Below the pieces are notes generated by a model. That model had not been told where the DNA came from and made no database searches. It was given only the letters and a program-made list of their open reading frames with translations. A stretch of DNA of 41,674 bases from an uncultured Acidobacteriia bacterium (GTDB lineage Bacteria > Acidobacteriota > Terriglobia > Bryobacterales > Bryobacteraceae), in contig CAIRSA010000467.1 of NCBI GenBank assembly GCA_903881085.1, positions 1-41,674 of the forward strand. The letters run 5' to 3'. The position numbers and the translations under genes are program-made. Position 1 is the first letter of the stretch, and the number at the start of each line of letters is the position of its first letter. This document shows positions 15,276 to 24,348 of this stretch, one piece after another.

Positions 15276-16691
15276 TCAACCAACCCCCACCCCCCGCGCC
15301 TTCTCAAACTCCCCCAACTTAGGCTCCATCGTCCGCCGCACCGCATCCGCATACGGCGCAACCACATTATGCTCCGACGGCGCCTCAAACTCCCGCGTCA
15401 ACTCCACATACGCCCCATCCGACAACGGAATCCGCACCTGCCACGACCGCTCCGGAACCCCGCCATTGCGGTAACTATACATCCGCCCCGCCAACGACAT
15501 GTCCACCGTGTGGAACCCGAAATCCTTCGCACTCTCTTCAATCACAGCCCAGCACGCATCCGGAGTCTCCGCCCCTCGCAGCCGGTCCTCCATCCCGCGC
15601 AGCGCAATGTTCGTATTCAGCGCCCGCCGGAACGCCCCCTCCACAAACATCCGCCCCGCCACGCCAAACTCAACATACCCCAGGTGCTGAATCCCCATCC
15701 ACGCCATCCCACAGAACAGCACAATCGCCACACCCTGGAAATTCTGGCTCATCATGCACAGCGAAAATATCGCCGACAACGTGCAAATCCCATACAACAC
15801 CAGCGCCACCCGCCGCGGCGACAGCCCGCGGTCCAGCAGCCGGTGATGGATATGCCCCCGGTCAGCCGTAAACAGCGGCTGCCTGCGCATAAACCGCCTC
15901 ACCACCGCCAACGCCGTATCCAGCAGCGGAATCGCCAGCGCCAGCAGCGGAGCCGTCATCCCCAGTATCGTCGCCGACTTCTGGCTCCAGATAATCGAAT
16001 AGCACCCCAGCAGGAACCCAATCAGCAGACTCCCCGAATCCCCCAGAAAAATCGTCGCCGGATTGAAGTTGTACCGCAGAAACCCCAGCAGGCACCCCAG
16101 CAGCGGAGCCACCGCCCACGCCAGGTCGATGTTATTCTGCAGCATCGCCGCCAGCAGCGTCGTCGCCGTCGCAAACATCCCCACCCCGGTCGCCAGCCCG
16201 TCCACGCCGTCAATCAGGTTCACCGCGTTCGTACACAGCACCAGCCAGAACACCGTCGCCGGCAGCGACCACGCATCGTGCAACTGCCACCCGCCAAACC
16301 CCTGCACATGGACGCCCGCAAAGTACACAATCACGGCCGCCACAATCTGCCCCAGAAACTTCTGCCACGGCCGGATCGTTTGCAAATCATCCCAGATCCC
16401 GATCATGAAGATCAGTCCCGCCGCCGGCGCCACCCGCAGCGCCACCGCAAACCCGGCATCCATGATATGCCGCCCACCCTGCAGCCCAATCAGATACAGC
16501 GTCACATACGACAGCACATAGGCCAAGGCAATCGCCACCCCACCCATCCGCGGCACCGGAGTGATATGCAGCTTCCGCGCCAGATCCGGCTCATCCACAT
16601 ACCCCCACTTCTGTGCATAATTGCGCACAAGCGGAGTCAACAACAACGAAAAGATAAATGCCGATATCCCAAGGAATAGTAAAGAGTACAT
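15276..16691 (-). CDS. WecA/TagO-like undecaprenyl-phosphate glycosyl-1-phosphate transferase with GAF-like tail
   Basis: 471 residues. The N-terminal ~330 residues form a polytopic MraY/WecA-type transferase: PRMGGVAIALAYVLSY near 50, the NAVNLIDGVDGLATGVG motif, FLGDSGSLLIGFLLG, and the cytoplasmic RGHIHHRLLDRGL loop that marks the WecA/TagO branch. It would load the first sugar (usually GlcNAc-1-P or similar) onto undecaprenyl phosphate and so start repeat-unit synthesis for the neighbouring Wzx/Wzy locus. From about residue 355 there is an extra soluble domain of ~115 residues (MEDRLRGAETPDACWAVIEE, then WQVRIPLSDGAYVELTREF, then PYADAVRRTM). Its shape resembles a GAF sensor domain and is unusual for the family. 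Confidence 0.9.
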   Translation of the reverse strand: MYSLLFLGISAFIFSLLLTPLVRNYAQKWGYVDEPDLARKLHITPVPRMGGVAIALAYVLSYVTLYLIGLQGGRHIMDAGFAVALRVAPAAGLIFMIGIWDDLQTIRPWQKFLGQIVAAVIVYFAGVHVQGFGGWQLHDAWSLPATVFWLVLCTNAVNLIDGVDGLATGVGMFATATTLLAAMLQNNIDLAWAVAPLLGCLLGFLRYNFNPATIFLGDSGSLLIGFLLGCYSIIWSQKSATILGMTAPLLALAIPLLDTALAVVRRFMRRQPLFTADRGHIHHRLLDRGLSPRRVALVLYGICTLSAIFSLCMMSQNFQGVAIVLFCGMAWMGIQHLGYVEFGVAGRMFVEGAFRRALNTNIALRGMEDRLRGAETPDACWAVIEESAKDFGFHTVDMSLAGRMYSYRNGGVPERSWQVRIPLSDGAYVELTREFEAPSEHNVVAPYADAVRRTMEPKLGEFEKARGVGVG

Positions 16692-17145
16692 GCAAGACCC
16701 CTACTGTAGACTAAGTATCTTGTGATAAATCGTGTACAATCGTTACAAACTATTGTGAGGTGCGGGCTAAAGTACAGAAAGAAAACGGGGGCAAAGATGA
16801 GCTCTACGCCACATCGTTTTTGCGGTGTACCGAATCAGCTGCACAATCCACTGAAAAGCTGCCTTTGCAAGGGTGGGGCGGGCAATTTGCCTGCCCTGAC
16901 TAATTCTAAAATAACCGTTCCATCACCGCTGCGGCTCCCCAATCCGTTGTAAATATGAGGGCAACTGGCCTCTCAAGTTCTACTAGCATGAAAGATGTAG
17001 CATCGGGCGGCCAGCCTGCCCTATTCTCGTCTGAACCAATGCTTTCATGCCTTAGGATCAAGCGGTAAAAGAAGCAAATTGGCACATACGTGAAGAAACT
17101 CTATCTCCAAGCAAACCCACCAAAAGCTGACCGCTGACCGCTTCC
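16692..17145. other. Gene-free interval with dispersed repeats
   Basis: About 450 bp between fcl and the WecA-like gene, both on the minus strand. It holds repeat copy 3 and a weaker relative near 17001-17022 (GGGCGGCCAGCCTGCCC). I see no gene in it. It may carry a separate promoter for the WecA-like gene. Confidence 0.6.
16871..16898. repeat. GC-rich dispersed palindromic repeat, copy 3
   Basis: GGGTGGGGCGGGCAATTTGC then CTGCCCTG, in which GGGCAAATTTGCC-type arms (GGCGGGCAA / TTGCCTGCC) pair. It belongs to the same family as copy 1 but lacks the second hairpin. Confidence 0.7.
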
Positions 17146-18096
17146 CTACGCCGCCGCCGACTCCCCCCGCGCCTCATACCACGCCACCGTCCGCCGCAAC
17201 CCATCCTCCAACGAAGTCCGAGCCCGGAACCCAAACCCTTCCTCCGCCCGCGACGTATCCAACAACCTTCTAGGCTGCCCATTCGGCTTCGACGCATCCC
17301 ACACAATCTCCCCATGGAACCCGCACACCTTCGCCACCAGCTCCACCAGGTCCTGGATATGAATCTCCGCCCCGCTCCCCAGATTCACCGGTTCACTGCC
17401 CTCATACCGCTGCGCCGCTGCCACCAGTCCCTCCGCCGCGTCCTCCACGTACAGAAACTCCCGCGTCGGCGTCCCATCGCCCCAACAGACAATCTTCTTG
17501 TCCCCGCGGTCACGCGCCTCAATGCACTTGCGGATCAGCGCCGGAATCACGTGCGACGATTCCAGATCGAAGTTATCTCCCCGCCCGTACAGATTCACCG
17601 GTAGCAGGAAAATCGAATTCATCCCATACTGCTGCCGGTACGCCTGGCACTGCACCAGCAGCGCCTTCTTCGCGATCCCATACGGAGCATTGGTCTCTTC
17701 CGGATACCCGTCCCACAGCGTCTCTTCGCGGAACGGAGCCGGCGTGAACTTCGGATACGCGCAAATCGTCCCCGCCACAATGGTCTTCTCCACCTTGTGT
17801 ACGCGCGCCGCCTCGATAATCTGGATCCCCATGATCGCGTTCTCGTAAAAGTACAAGCCCGGGTTCTCGCGATTAGCGCCAATACCGCCCACAACCGCCG
17901 CCAGATGAAACAGCACCTCCGGCCGCGCGTCGCGGAACATCCGCGCTACACCCGCCTCAGTGGTTAAATCGTAATCCTTGCGCCGCGGCACAAAAACATC
18001 CCGCACGCCCGTTGCCGCAAGCTTTTCCACGACCGCGGACCCCAGAAACCCGCCCCCGCCCGTGACACAGACCCGTTTTCCAGCTAAATCTATCAT
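17146..18096 (-). CDS. fcl: GDP-L-fucose synthase
   Basis: 316 residues of the extended SDR family, close to the usual Fcl/WcaG length. TGGGGFLGS near residue 12 is the NADP-binding Gly motif. HLAAVVGGIGANRENPG is the signature segment of GDP-fucose synthases, and APYGIAKKALL holds the catalytic Tyr-x-x-x-Lys. NLYGRGDNFDLESSHVIPAL is again family-specific. It converts GDP-4-keto-6-deoxy-D-mannose to GDP-L-fucose, the step after Gmd, whose gene ends 21 bp upstream. GGAGG lies 5 nt before the ATG. Confidence 0.95.
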   Translation of the reverse strand: MIDLAGKRVCVTGGGGFLGSAVVEKLAATGVRDVFVPRRKDYDLTTEAGVARMFRDARPEVLFHLAAVVGGIGANRENPGLYFYENAIMGIQIIEAARVHKVEKTIVAGTICAYPKFTPAPFREETLWDGYPEETNAPYGIAKKALLVQCQAYRQQYGMNSIFLLPVNLYGRGDNFDLESSHVIPALIRKCIEARDRGDKKIVCWGDGTPTREFLYVEDAAEGLVAAAQRYEGSEPVNLGSGAEIHIQDLVELVAKVCGFHGEIVWDASKPNGQPRRLLDTSRAEEGFGFRARTSLEDGLRRTVAWYEARGESAAA

Positions 18097-18117
18097 GTAT
18101 CCTCCGGAAATGATCGC

Positions 18118-19155
18118 TTAGGAATGCCGGCCAGCTCCATCGAAAGCCATCTGTACCGCTTCCGCTCCCCCTCGCATCCGCCGCTCTACCGCCTGCAAAT
18201 CCGCCTCCACCATAATCCGCACCAACCCCTCGAAGGTAACCTCCGGTTCCCATCCCAGCACGCGTTTTGCCTTCGTCGCGTCAGCGCACAGGAAATCCAC
18301 TTCGGCCGGCCGGAAATACCGCGGATCCACTTCCACGTACTTTGCCCAATCCAATCCCGCATGGGCAAACGCCAACGCAACAAACTCCCGCACCGAATGC
18401 GCCTCACCCGTGCCAATCACGTAATCATCCGCCGAATCCTGCTGCAACATCATCCACATCGCCCTCACATAATCCGGCGCATAACCCCAATCCCGCTTGG
18501 CATCCAGGTTCCCCAGATACAATTTCTCTTGTAAACCCAGCTTGATGTGCGCCACCGCACGAGTGATCTTGCGTGTCACGAATGTCTCGCCACGCCGCGG
18601 CGACTCATGATTGAACAGGATCCCGCTCGATGCATGCAACCCGTAGCTCTCGCGATAATTCACTGTGATGTTGTGACCAAACACCTTTGCGCATCCATAC
18701 GGACTCCGCGGATGGAACACCGTAGTCTCGCTCTGCGGCGGAGCCTCGCTACCAAACATCTCGCTGGATGACGCCTGGTAAAACCGGCAGTTCACACCCG
18801 TCCGGCGCATAGCTTCCAACAACCGCAGCGCGCCCGCCCCAACCACATCGGCAGTGAACTCCGGGATATCGAAACTGACTTTAACGTGGCTCTGCGCACC
18901 TAGGTTATAGATCTCGTCCGGACGCACATCGTACAGCAGGCTCGCCAGCGAACTGCCGTCTGTGAGGTCGGCATAGTGCAGCACAAAGCGCCTGCCTGAC
19001 TCATGCGTGTCCTGATACAAATGATCAACGCGTTCCGTGTTAAAGCTCGACGCCCGCCGCTTTAGCCCATGGACCTCGTACCCCTTCGACAACAACAACT
19101 CCGCAAGATACGATCCATCCTGCCCAGTGCAACCAGTAATAAGTGCTTTTTTCAT
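18118..19155 (-). CDS. gmd: GDP-mannose 4,6-dehydratase
   Basis: 345 residues, standard length. ITGCTGQDGSYLAELLLSKG is the N-terminal nucleotide-binding motif of Gmd, GLKRRASSFNTERVDHLY a second family signature, and SPYGCAKVFGHNITVNYRES contains the catalytic Tyr and Lys. GILFNHESPRRGETFVTRKI completes the pattern. It dehydrates GDP-D-mannose to the 4-keto-6-deoxy intermediate used by the adjacent Fcl. The ATG overlaps the stop of the preceding glycosyltransferase by 4 bp (ATGA). Confidence 0.96.
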   Translation of the reverse strand: MKKALITGCTGQDGSYLAELLLSKGYEVHGLKRRASSFNTERVDHLYQDTHESGRRFVLHYADLTDGSSLASLLYDVRPDEIYNLGAQSHVKVSFDIPEFTADVVGAGALRLLEAMRRTGVNCRFYQASSSEMFGSEAPPQSETTVFHPRSPYGCAKVFGHNITVNYRESYGLHASSGILFNHESPRRGETFVTRKITRAVAHIKLGLQEKLYLGNLDAKRDWGYAPDYVRAMWMMLQQDSADDYVIGTGEAHSVREFVALAFAHAGLDWAKYVEVDPRYFRPAEVDFLCADATKAKRVLGWEPEVTFEGLVRIMVEADLQAVERRMRGGAEAVQMAFDGAGRHS

Positions 19156-20294
19156 CTAACATCCGCCTCCGGCTTATCGCCACGCACAACCGCCACCACC
19201 CTTTGCACGCCAATCGACTTCTCGTAATTCGCATCAAACGCCAGGCGCGCCCGCGCACCGGCATCCTGTGCGATTCGCCGATCAGCCCAAACTCGTTCCA
19301 GCAGCGCCACCACCCCAGCCGCATCCCCCGGCTCAAACTGCCAACCGCAATCATGCCGCGCAATCACCCGCGCAGGCGTCGCCGTCTTCGGACCGATGTA
19401 CAACACCGGCCGCCCCGCCGCAATAATTCCGTAGGTCTTACTAGGCACCACCGACCCAACCGTCTCCGGCCTCTGCGTCACCAACCCAATATGAGCCGCA
19501 CCCAGCCTATCCGCGGCCGTCTCCGCCCAAGCCAGAAACCGCACATTAGTCATCCCTGCGCAAGCCCGTTCCAGCGCAGCCCTCCGAGGCCCACCACCAG
19601 CAAACACAAACTCAAACCGGTCATCTCCGCGCAGCTCTTCCAGCACAGCCTCAATCGTAGCCGTTTCATGAGCCAGCCCAAGGTTCCCCGAGTACAGAAT
19701 CCGTAGCGGCCCCTCCGCCGGCCAGGCCACCGGCCGGATAGTCGCCCCATCCGCCCAGTTCTCACAAATAAAAAGGCGCTCGGCAGGTACACCGCGAGCC
19801 ACCAATCGTGCCCGCATGCACTCACCCAGCGCAATCACCGCATCCGCCCGTCGCCTAGGAAAATCCAGCACCGGTCCCAGCCAACCAACCCACCGCATTC
19901 CCAGATCAACGCCTATGTCGGGATACAGATCCATCTCCCAAACCACATGCCGCGACCCGCGAAACCGCTGCAACAACCACCCGATCCAAGCCAACCCCGG
20001 AGGAGTAGTCATCGTAACTACCACATCCGGCTTACCCACCCGAAAAGCCAACCACAGCGCACCGAAATAAAAAGAGAGATAAGAGAGTACCTTCCCCACC
20101 TTCCGATGAGTGAAAGGCAAAGACCCGACCCGCAAATCCGTTACCCCAGCAAGTTCCCCACCGCCACCTCTCGCATAGCTAGACCGGGCACAGACAATAC
20201 TTGCATTCTCAACCGAAACCGCCACATCCCCCAGGAAAGCCGCCGTAGCCGCCTGATCAGGAAACGAAAACTGATTAAGAAACAGAACGTTCAT
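19152..20294 (-). CDS. Glycosyltransferase family 4 (WcaI/WbuB-like)
   Basis: 380 residues of GT-B fold. The N-terminal domain has NQFSFPDQAATAAFLGD and DVVVTMTTPPGLAWIGWL, which resemble the WcaI/WbuB group of fucosyl- and related transferases. The C-terminal domain has LRILYSGNLGLAHETATIEA, then FEFVFAGGGPRRAALE, and SVVPSKTYGIIAAGRPVLYI, the nucleotide-sugar-binding region with the conserved K-x-x-x-x-x-A. A GDP-fucose donor would fit the next two genes (gmd, fcl), with which it is translationally coupled, but donor choice is inference. Confidence 0.88.
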   Translation of the reverse strand: MNVLFLNQFSFPDQAATAAFLGDVAVSVENASIVCARSSYARGGGGELAGVTDLRVGSLPFTHRKVGKVLSYLSFYFGALWLAFRVGKPDVVVTMTTPPGLAWIGWLLQRFRGSRHVVWEMDLYPDIGVDLGMRWVGWLGPVLDFPRRRADAVIALGECMRARLVARGVPAERLFICENWADGATIRPVAWPAEGPLRILYSGNLGLAHETATIEAVLEELRGDDRFEFVFAGGGPRRAALERACAGMTNVRFLAWAETAADRLGAAHIGLVTQRPETVGSVVPSKTYGIIAAGRPVLYIGPKTATPARVIARHDCGWQFEPGDAAGVVALLERVWADRRIAQDAGARARLAFDANYEKSIGVQRVVAVVRGDKPEADVR

Positions 20295-20386
20295 CAGATG
20301 CGGACCGTTTTCGAATGTAAAGCTTTAGATACATAATTGCTTCAGAACGTACCATGTCTGATCCAGGCCCAGAACCACGTCGCACC

Positions 20387-21268
20387 TTATTCACAGTCAT
20401 CAAATTCATCGTCAGGGGTACGTTGAGCTACAATCTGCATCAAGTTCCCTAAGGGATACCGCGTAAAATATGGCGGTATACTTCTGATTGAAGTAGCTCT
20501 TGCAACAGTGCGCAATGCGACTCCAGCCAATGCGCCTCGCGCAATTTTCACTATTCGCCGAGCAAAGTTTCGTTCAAAGCAAGTATCAATTGAAACAACC
20601 TTGAACCCATTCTTCTCTAGCAGCTGAATTATCCCTAAGCGTGAAAATACAAACAAATGTTGAGGCGGATCATACCACTGCACCACCCCAGGAAGAAGCC
20701 TGTCTAGCCAATCGTGGCCGATTCCTGTGTCAAGCACCAAATACCCATTGGCACTCATTGCTTTACGAATGCCCTTTAACATCCTATTCGGATTAGGCAG
20801 ATGTTCGATAGTGGCCCAAAAGCTAATACAACTGTACTTCCTATCTACGGATTCCTCACTCAGATCACAGACTCGCGCTGGTACACCAACAACGTCGCGC
20901 GCATATGCAATTGCAGAACGAGAGATGTCAACGCCTTCGGCCTGTAGGCCTCGGTCTCGGCACGCACGAACAAAACCACCTTTTCCACAACCAACATCTA
21001 GGACCCTCCCCGAGTTTCCTGCAAGCCTGGCAAGCACTTCAACTTTGGCCGGAAAATCAATAGCCATTCGAATTTCCATGTCATCGTACCACCCCCCATC
21101 CTCTGCACTAAGGTGAAATTGGTCATAAAACGTTTCCAAAGCTGTTATTGATGGGACAGGATGTACAAACGAACTCATGCACTTTTGGCATTGATACATC
21201 TTATATTCACAGACCCAAACAAAGAGTTGGCAACTTCCTCCGCAAATTGGGCAATTCGGAGATAACAT
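20387..21268 (-). CDS. SAM-dependent methyltransferase with N-terminal zinc ribbon
   Basis: 293 residues from the ATG at 21268; an in-frame TTG at 21280 would overlap the previous gene but is less likely. An N-terminal zinc ribbon (CPICGG near residue 6, then CEYKMYQCQKC) precedes a class I methyltransferase core with motif I VLDVGCGKGGFVRACRDRGL, the acidic end of strand 2 in GVDISRSAI, and the later FWATIEHLPNPNRML. This domain pair is common in surface-polysaccharide loci, where the enzyme methylates a sugar. The start lies 4 nt after the stop of the upstream GT2 gene. Confidence 0.88.
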   Translation of the reverse strand: MLSPNCPICGGSCQLFVWVCEYKMYQCQKCMSSFVHPVPSITALETFYDQFHLSAEDGGWYDDMEIRMAIDFPAKVEVLARLAGNSGRVLDVGCGKGGFVRACRDRGLQAEGVDISRSAIAYARDVVGVPARVCDLSEESVDRKYSCISFWATIEHLPNPNRMLKGIRKAMSANGYLVLDTGIGHDWLDRLLPGVVQWYDPPQHLFVFSRLGIIQLLEKNGFKVVSIDTCFERNFARRIVKIARGALAGVALRTVARATSIRSIPPYFTRYPLGNLMQIVAQRTPDDEFDDCE

Positions 21269-21272
21269 ATGG

Positions 21273-22136
21273 CTAAGCAAGGGTTTGACCCTTCACGCTG
21301 TCAGGCGATTCAGGCTTATGAGTTTCAGAACTGCCTTGCCGGAACTCTGACACCTTATAAACAATGAGAGACTCATACATTTGCAGTAGGCGGCAATAAA
21401 TGTACCCGGCGCGGCCATCCAAGATCCCCGCTCGAATTATAAACATATAGTAAAATCTTAAGCTCGGACGAAAAGGCAATCTGGTGGAAAGCTCCTTGAA
21501 AGATCTTCTTCTCTGTACTGGATCTATAGAAATAAGGCCGCGAAACAGTACTGGCTGTTGTTGCGAGCGAATTGTCTCAATTGCTTCATATGTGGAGTAT
21601 CGGTTGTGTTTTTCAAACCAAGCGTGAAGCCCCTTGTGAAACGAATAGTGAATCAAATGGTTTTGCAATTTACCTTCCTGCCCCACGATCATGTAGGTCA
21701 GATTAATGGTTCTTTCAAAGGATAAGTGGCCCGGCTTGAACAGCCGCACAACCCAAGTAGGATAAAGACTGCTGTATCTGATCCACTTTCCCATAAAGAT
21801 ATTCTTGAATCTTACTCGAAAGGCCACAGCATCTCCTGGCGAGTTAACAGCAGCCTTCATCTCGAGTATGAGTTCAGGGGTTGGAACTTCATCAGCGTCC
21901 GGGTTGAAGACCCACTCATATTTAAAGGGTATCTTCAAAGAGGCCTCTCGCTGGAGTCGTTCATCAACATACTCTTGTTGAATTATTCTTGCACCATAGC
22001 TTTGGGCAATTTGAACAGTTGCGTCGGTGCTATATGAATCGAAGACAACGATATCGTCACTCCAGGAAACAGCTTCCAAGCAGCGCTTTAGATTCGCTTC
22101 CTCATTAAGCGTGAGGATAAGGACGCTAATGCTCAA
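21273..22136 (-). CDS. Glycosyltransferase family 2 (WaaE/KdtX-like)
   Basis: 287 residues starting at TTG, with AAGG 7 nt upstream; no ATG is available before the conserved strand SVLILTLNEEANLKRCL. The GT-A features are the N-terminal LILTLNEE, then DDIVVFDSYSTDATVQIAQ, and FNPDADEVPTPEL holding the D-x-D metal motif. The arrangement matches the WaaE/KdtX-like group of glycosyltransferases acting on lipid-linked sugars. A helical C-terminal part (RAGILDGRAGYIYCRLLQMY) is typical of that group and may associate with the membrane. Confidence 0.88.
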   Translation of the reverse strand: MSISVLILTLNEEANLKRCLEAVSWSDDIVVFDSYSTDATVQIAQSYGARIIQQEYVDERLQREASLKIPFKYEWVFNPDADEVPTPELILEMKAAVNSPGDAVAFRVRFKNIFMGKWIRYSSLYPTWVVRLFKPGHLSFERTINLTYMIVGQEGKLQNHLIHYSFHKGLHAWFEKHNRYSTYEAIETIRSQQQPVLFRGLISIDPVQRRRSFKELSTRLPFRPSLRFYYMFIIRAGILDGRAGYIYCRLLQMYESLIVYKVSEFRQGSSETHKPESPDSVKGQTLA

Positions 22137-22188
22137 GGAGTGACCTTTCTATTACGGATAGTGAACAAATCAACGAAATGAACAAGAG

Positions 22189-22725
22189 TTATTCCTCCAC
22201 GACCATTCGCCTCTTAATCTCAACAGCTGGGTTTCCAACAACTACTGCCCATGAATTAACATCACGAGTAACGCAAGCTCTTGCACCAACGACAGAGCCC
22301 TCCCCGATGTGAATGCCAGGACCAATAAAAGCGCCTGCCGCTATCCATGCGGATGCGCCAATACGAATAGGCTTAGAAACCAATGGCATCGAGCGTTTTG
22401 TATAGTCATGGGTAGCTGAACAAAGATAAGCGTATTGTGAAACAACAACATATTCACCAATCTCTATCAAAGCCACAGAGTAGCAGTCAACGTGCGGCCC
22501 AAGACAGGAGTGTTGCCCCATGCTCAAATTCCATGGAGCCCAGATTGCCGCAGTCGGATGGATGCAGACACCCTTACCAAGTTGCGCGCCGAATGCGCGC
22601 AGCACTATACGCCTCCAAAAATGTAGAACTTTCGGAGAGGGACGGAAAAGTACAAGATAAGTCAAACGCCAAATTAAGCGCAATAACCGATTGCTAAGGC
22701 TGTGGGAAGTAGGGAAGGGATTCAT
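22189..22725 (-). CDS. WcaF-like left-handed beta-helix acetyltransferase
   Basis: 178 residues. Hexapeptide-repeat sequence runs from about residue 50 (GVCIHPTAAIWAPWNLSMGQ, then IGEYVVVSQYAYLCSATHDY, IGASAWIAAGAFIGPGIHIG, EGSVVGARACVTRDV and the exit strand WAVVVGNPAVEIKRR). The CSATHDY segment, containing the catalytic His, is characteristic of WcaF/colanic-acid acetyltransferases. It would O-acetylate the growing sugar repeat unit. Its ATG overlaps the stop of the glycosyltransferase upstream (ATGA). Confidence 0.9.
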   Translation of the reverse strand: MNPFPTSHSLSNRLLRLIWRLTYLVLFRPSPKVLHFWRRIVLRAFGAQLGKGVCIHPTAAIWAPWNLSMGQHSCLGPHVDCYSVALIEIGEYVVVSQYAYLCSATHDYTKRSMPLVSKPIRIGASAWIAAGAFIGPGIHIGEGSVVGARACVTRDVNSWAVVVGNPAVEIKRRMVVEE

Positions 22726-23879
22726 GCGCGCCTCGGAACCCTACCAAAGAATGAAGACAGAGTGGTTGCCCATGCGCTCGCAACATTCGCCATTTCAAAT
22801 TTAGGCAAAATATATTTAATATCAAGCTGGACGATACGGTCTCGATGTTCCGGATTGGTCATCCGAGTCCGCAAAAAGTCAATCCATTCAGCTTGCTCTA
22901 ATGGTATTATTTCGGATCGATTGTGTAAGTATTCTGAGAGATAGACTTCAGGAGATACAGCAATTGGGCAGCCCGCCCCAATAGCTTCAAGAGGTGCAAT
23001 TCCAAAGTTTTCTTGAGAAGAAGGTAGGAGGAACCAGGCCGCGGAACGTAGCAAGTGCGTTTTGTTGGCCCCGCCGACGTGGCCCACAAAGGACACACAT
23101 CGACTAATACCTAATTCTAAGACGATTCGATTTAGCTTCTCCTTGTAGTGCGCGGATCCTTCACCTGCTATCAGAAGTGTCCATTCAGGGGGCATCGCCG
23201 CAGTCGCCCATGCCCGTAATAGGAATTCAACGTTCTTCTTGGGGTGGAGTCTACCCAAGAACAGAGCGAACTTCCCCTCACTTTTCTCCCGAACAGCAAT
23301 GTCAACCTCGGCGATATCAAGGCTGGTTGTTGAATGCAGGGCTCCATAAGGAACTACTATGGCTGCTGGTGCGGCTGTTTTGAACACGCTGGTTGCATTT
23401 ACCATTTCACGTTTTGTGGTATAAAATACACACATACTCCCTGAAACCACCTTTCGTTCGAGCAAATGCCAATAAACCCATTTCTTCGTAGCCTTAATTA
23501 TCCCCTGGCCATACACTGGCCAAATATCAAGCATCCCATGTGGAAAAACAGAGTACGGTACAGAATTCATAGAACAAATAGAGGCGGCACACCAACCAGG
23601 ATGAAGCCATAGCCCATGGATGACGACGCCATCAAATCGGCTCACATTGGCCGCTAGCCACTGTCGGAGATCAGGAATAAATGACCACGGTGACCGCGCA
23701 CGCGAAAGCACATGAATTTTTTCCATTGGAAGTGCGCACTCTGACGCGCGAAACGGAGCTGGTCCGACCAGTTCCGAATCGAGGCCAAAATCCATTGCTG
23801 CACTTGACAAATCAATAACAGCACGCAAAGGTCCTCCAGAGCGATCGTCAAGTGATGACAAAATATGCAAAATTTTCAT
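22722..23879 (-). CDS. Glycosyltransferase family 4
   Basis: 385 residues, GT-B fold. The N-terminus MKILHILSSLDDRSGGP is the usual opening with the Gly-Gly loop, and VIHGLWLHPGW and FPHGMLDIWPVYGQG follow as in many exopolysaccharide GT4 enzymes. The C-terminal domain has KFALFLGRLHPKKNVEFLLRAW and WTLLIAGEG, then the donor-binding E-x7-E motif in SSQENFGIAPLEAIGAGCPI. The acceptor and donor are unknown. A 469-bp gap separates it from the wzy-like gene upstream. Confidence 0.9.
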   Translation of the reverse strand: MKILHILSSLDDRSGGPLRAVIDLSSAAMDFGLDSELVGPAPFRASECALPMEKIHVLSRARSPWSFIPDLRQWLAANVSRFDGVVIHGLWLHPGWCAASICSMNSVPYSVFPHGMLDIWPVYGQGIIKATKKWVYWHLLERKVVSGSMCVFYTTKREMVNATSVFKTAAPAAIVVPYGALHSTTSLDIAEVDIAVREKSEGKFALFLGRLHPKKNVEFLLRAWATAAMPPEWTLLIAGEGSAHYKEKLNRIVLELGISRCVSFVGHVGGANKTHLLRSAAWFLLPSSQENFGIAPLEAIGAGCPIAVSPEVYLSEYLHNRSEIIPLEQAEWIDFLRTRMTNPEHRDRIVQLDIKYILPKFEMANVASAWATTLSSFFGRVPRRA

Positions 23880-24348
23880 AAACTCACGCCCTATCAGTCA
23901 ATATATAATTAATCATACTAGAAACCACACTTACACTTGTTATAAGTGGTATTATGACAAACATCAGTATCTTTACAGGAGCGTGGACCGCGCATGCCGA
24001 GATCTCCGTAGGTAGGACAAATCAAACGTTCGATTGATTCCCTCCGTGCAACTGTCACCCCCTGAACAACTTGCACGCTCCAAGCGGTGGTCCGTTGACG
24101 CTATACTTCAATAAACACTTAGACAAACATGGTCGCTGCAATATTAATGAATGGTAAATCTATTTCATCGCACATAGCTCACAACGTATCGTAAAGCGAA
24201 ACGTCGTTCGCAACTCCCAGCCTCAGTTCACCAACGCCCACGGATCCTTTCGAAGGATATCGAGATGAATCTATAAATATAGGGCATACTTTCGTCTTGA
24301 TCCGGGCACGTTCAGATCGCTATTTCACAATCATTTGCATGCATCTAA
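23880..24348. other. AT-rich interval with decayed coding segment
   Basis: 469 bp inside an otherwise tightly packed operon, without an intact gene. It contains the probable remnant at 24119-24319; 23880-24118 shows nothing recognisable. Confidence 0.6.
24119..24319 (-). pseudogene. Possible gene remnant between wzy-like and GT4 genes
   Basis: On the minus strand one frame reads PIFIDSSRYPSKGSVGVGEL and RLGVANDVSLYDTL, then a stop, then AMCDEIDLPFINIAATMFV and another stop. The composition is protein-like on both sides of the stop and in one frame, which suggests a broken gene, perhaps another sugar-modifying enzyme. I cannot name the family. Confidence 0.4.

Noticed and set aside
15369..16679. 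436-codon open frame on the plus strand
   Set aside because: It is exactly antisense to the WecA-like gene, very rich in Arg, His, Pro and Gln, and has no domain. It is a by-product of high GC at third positions.
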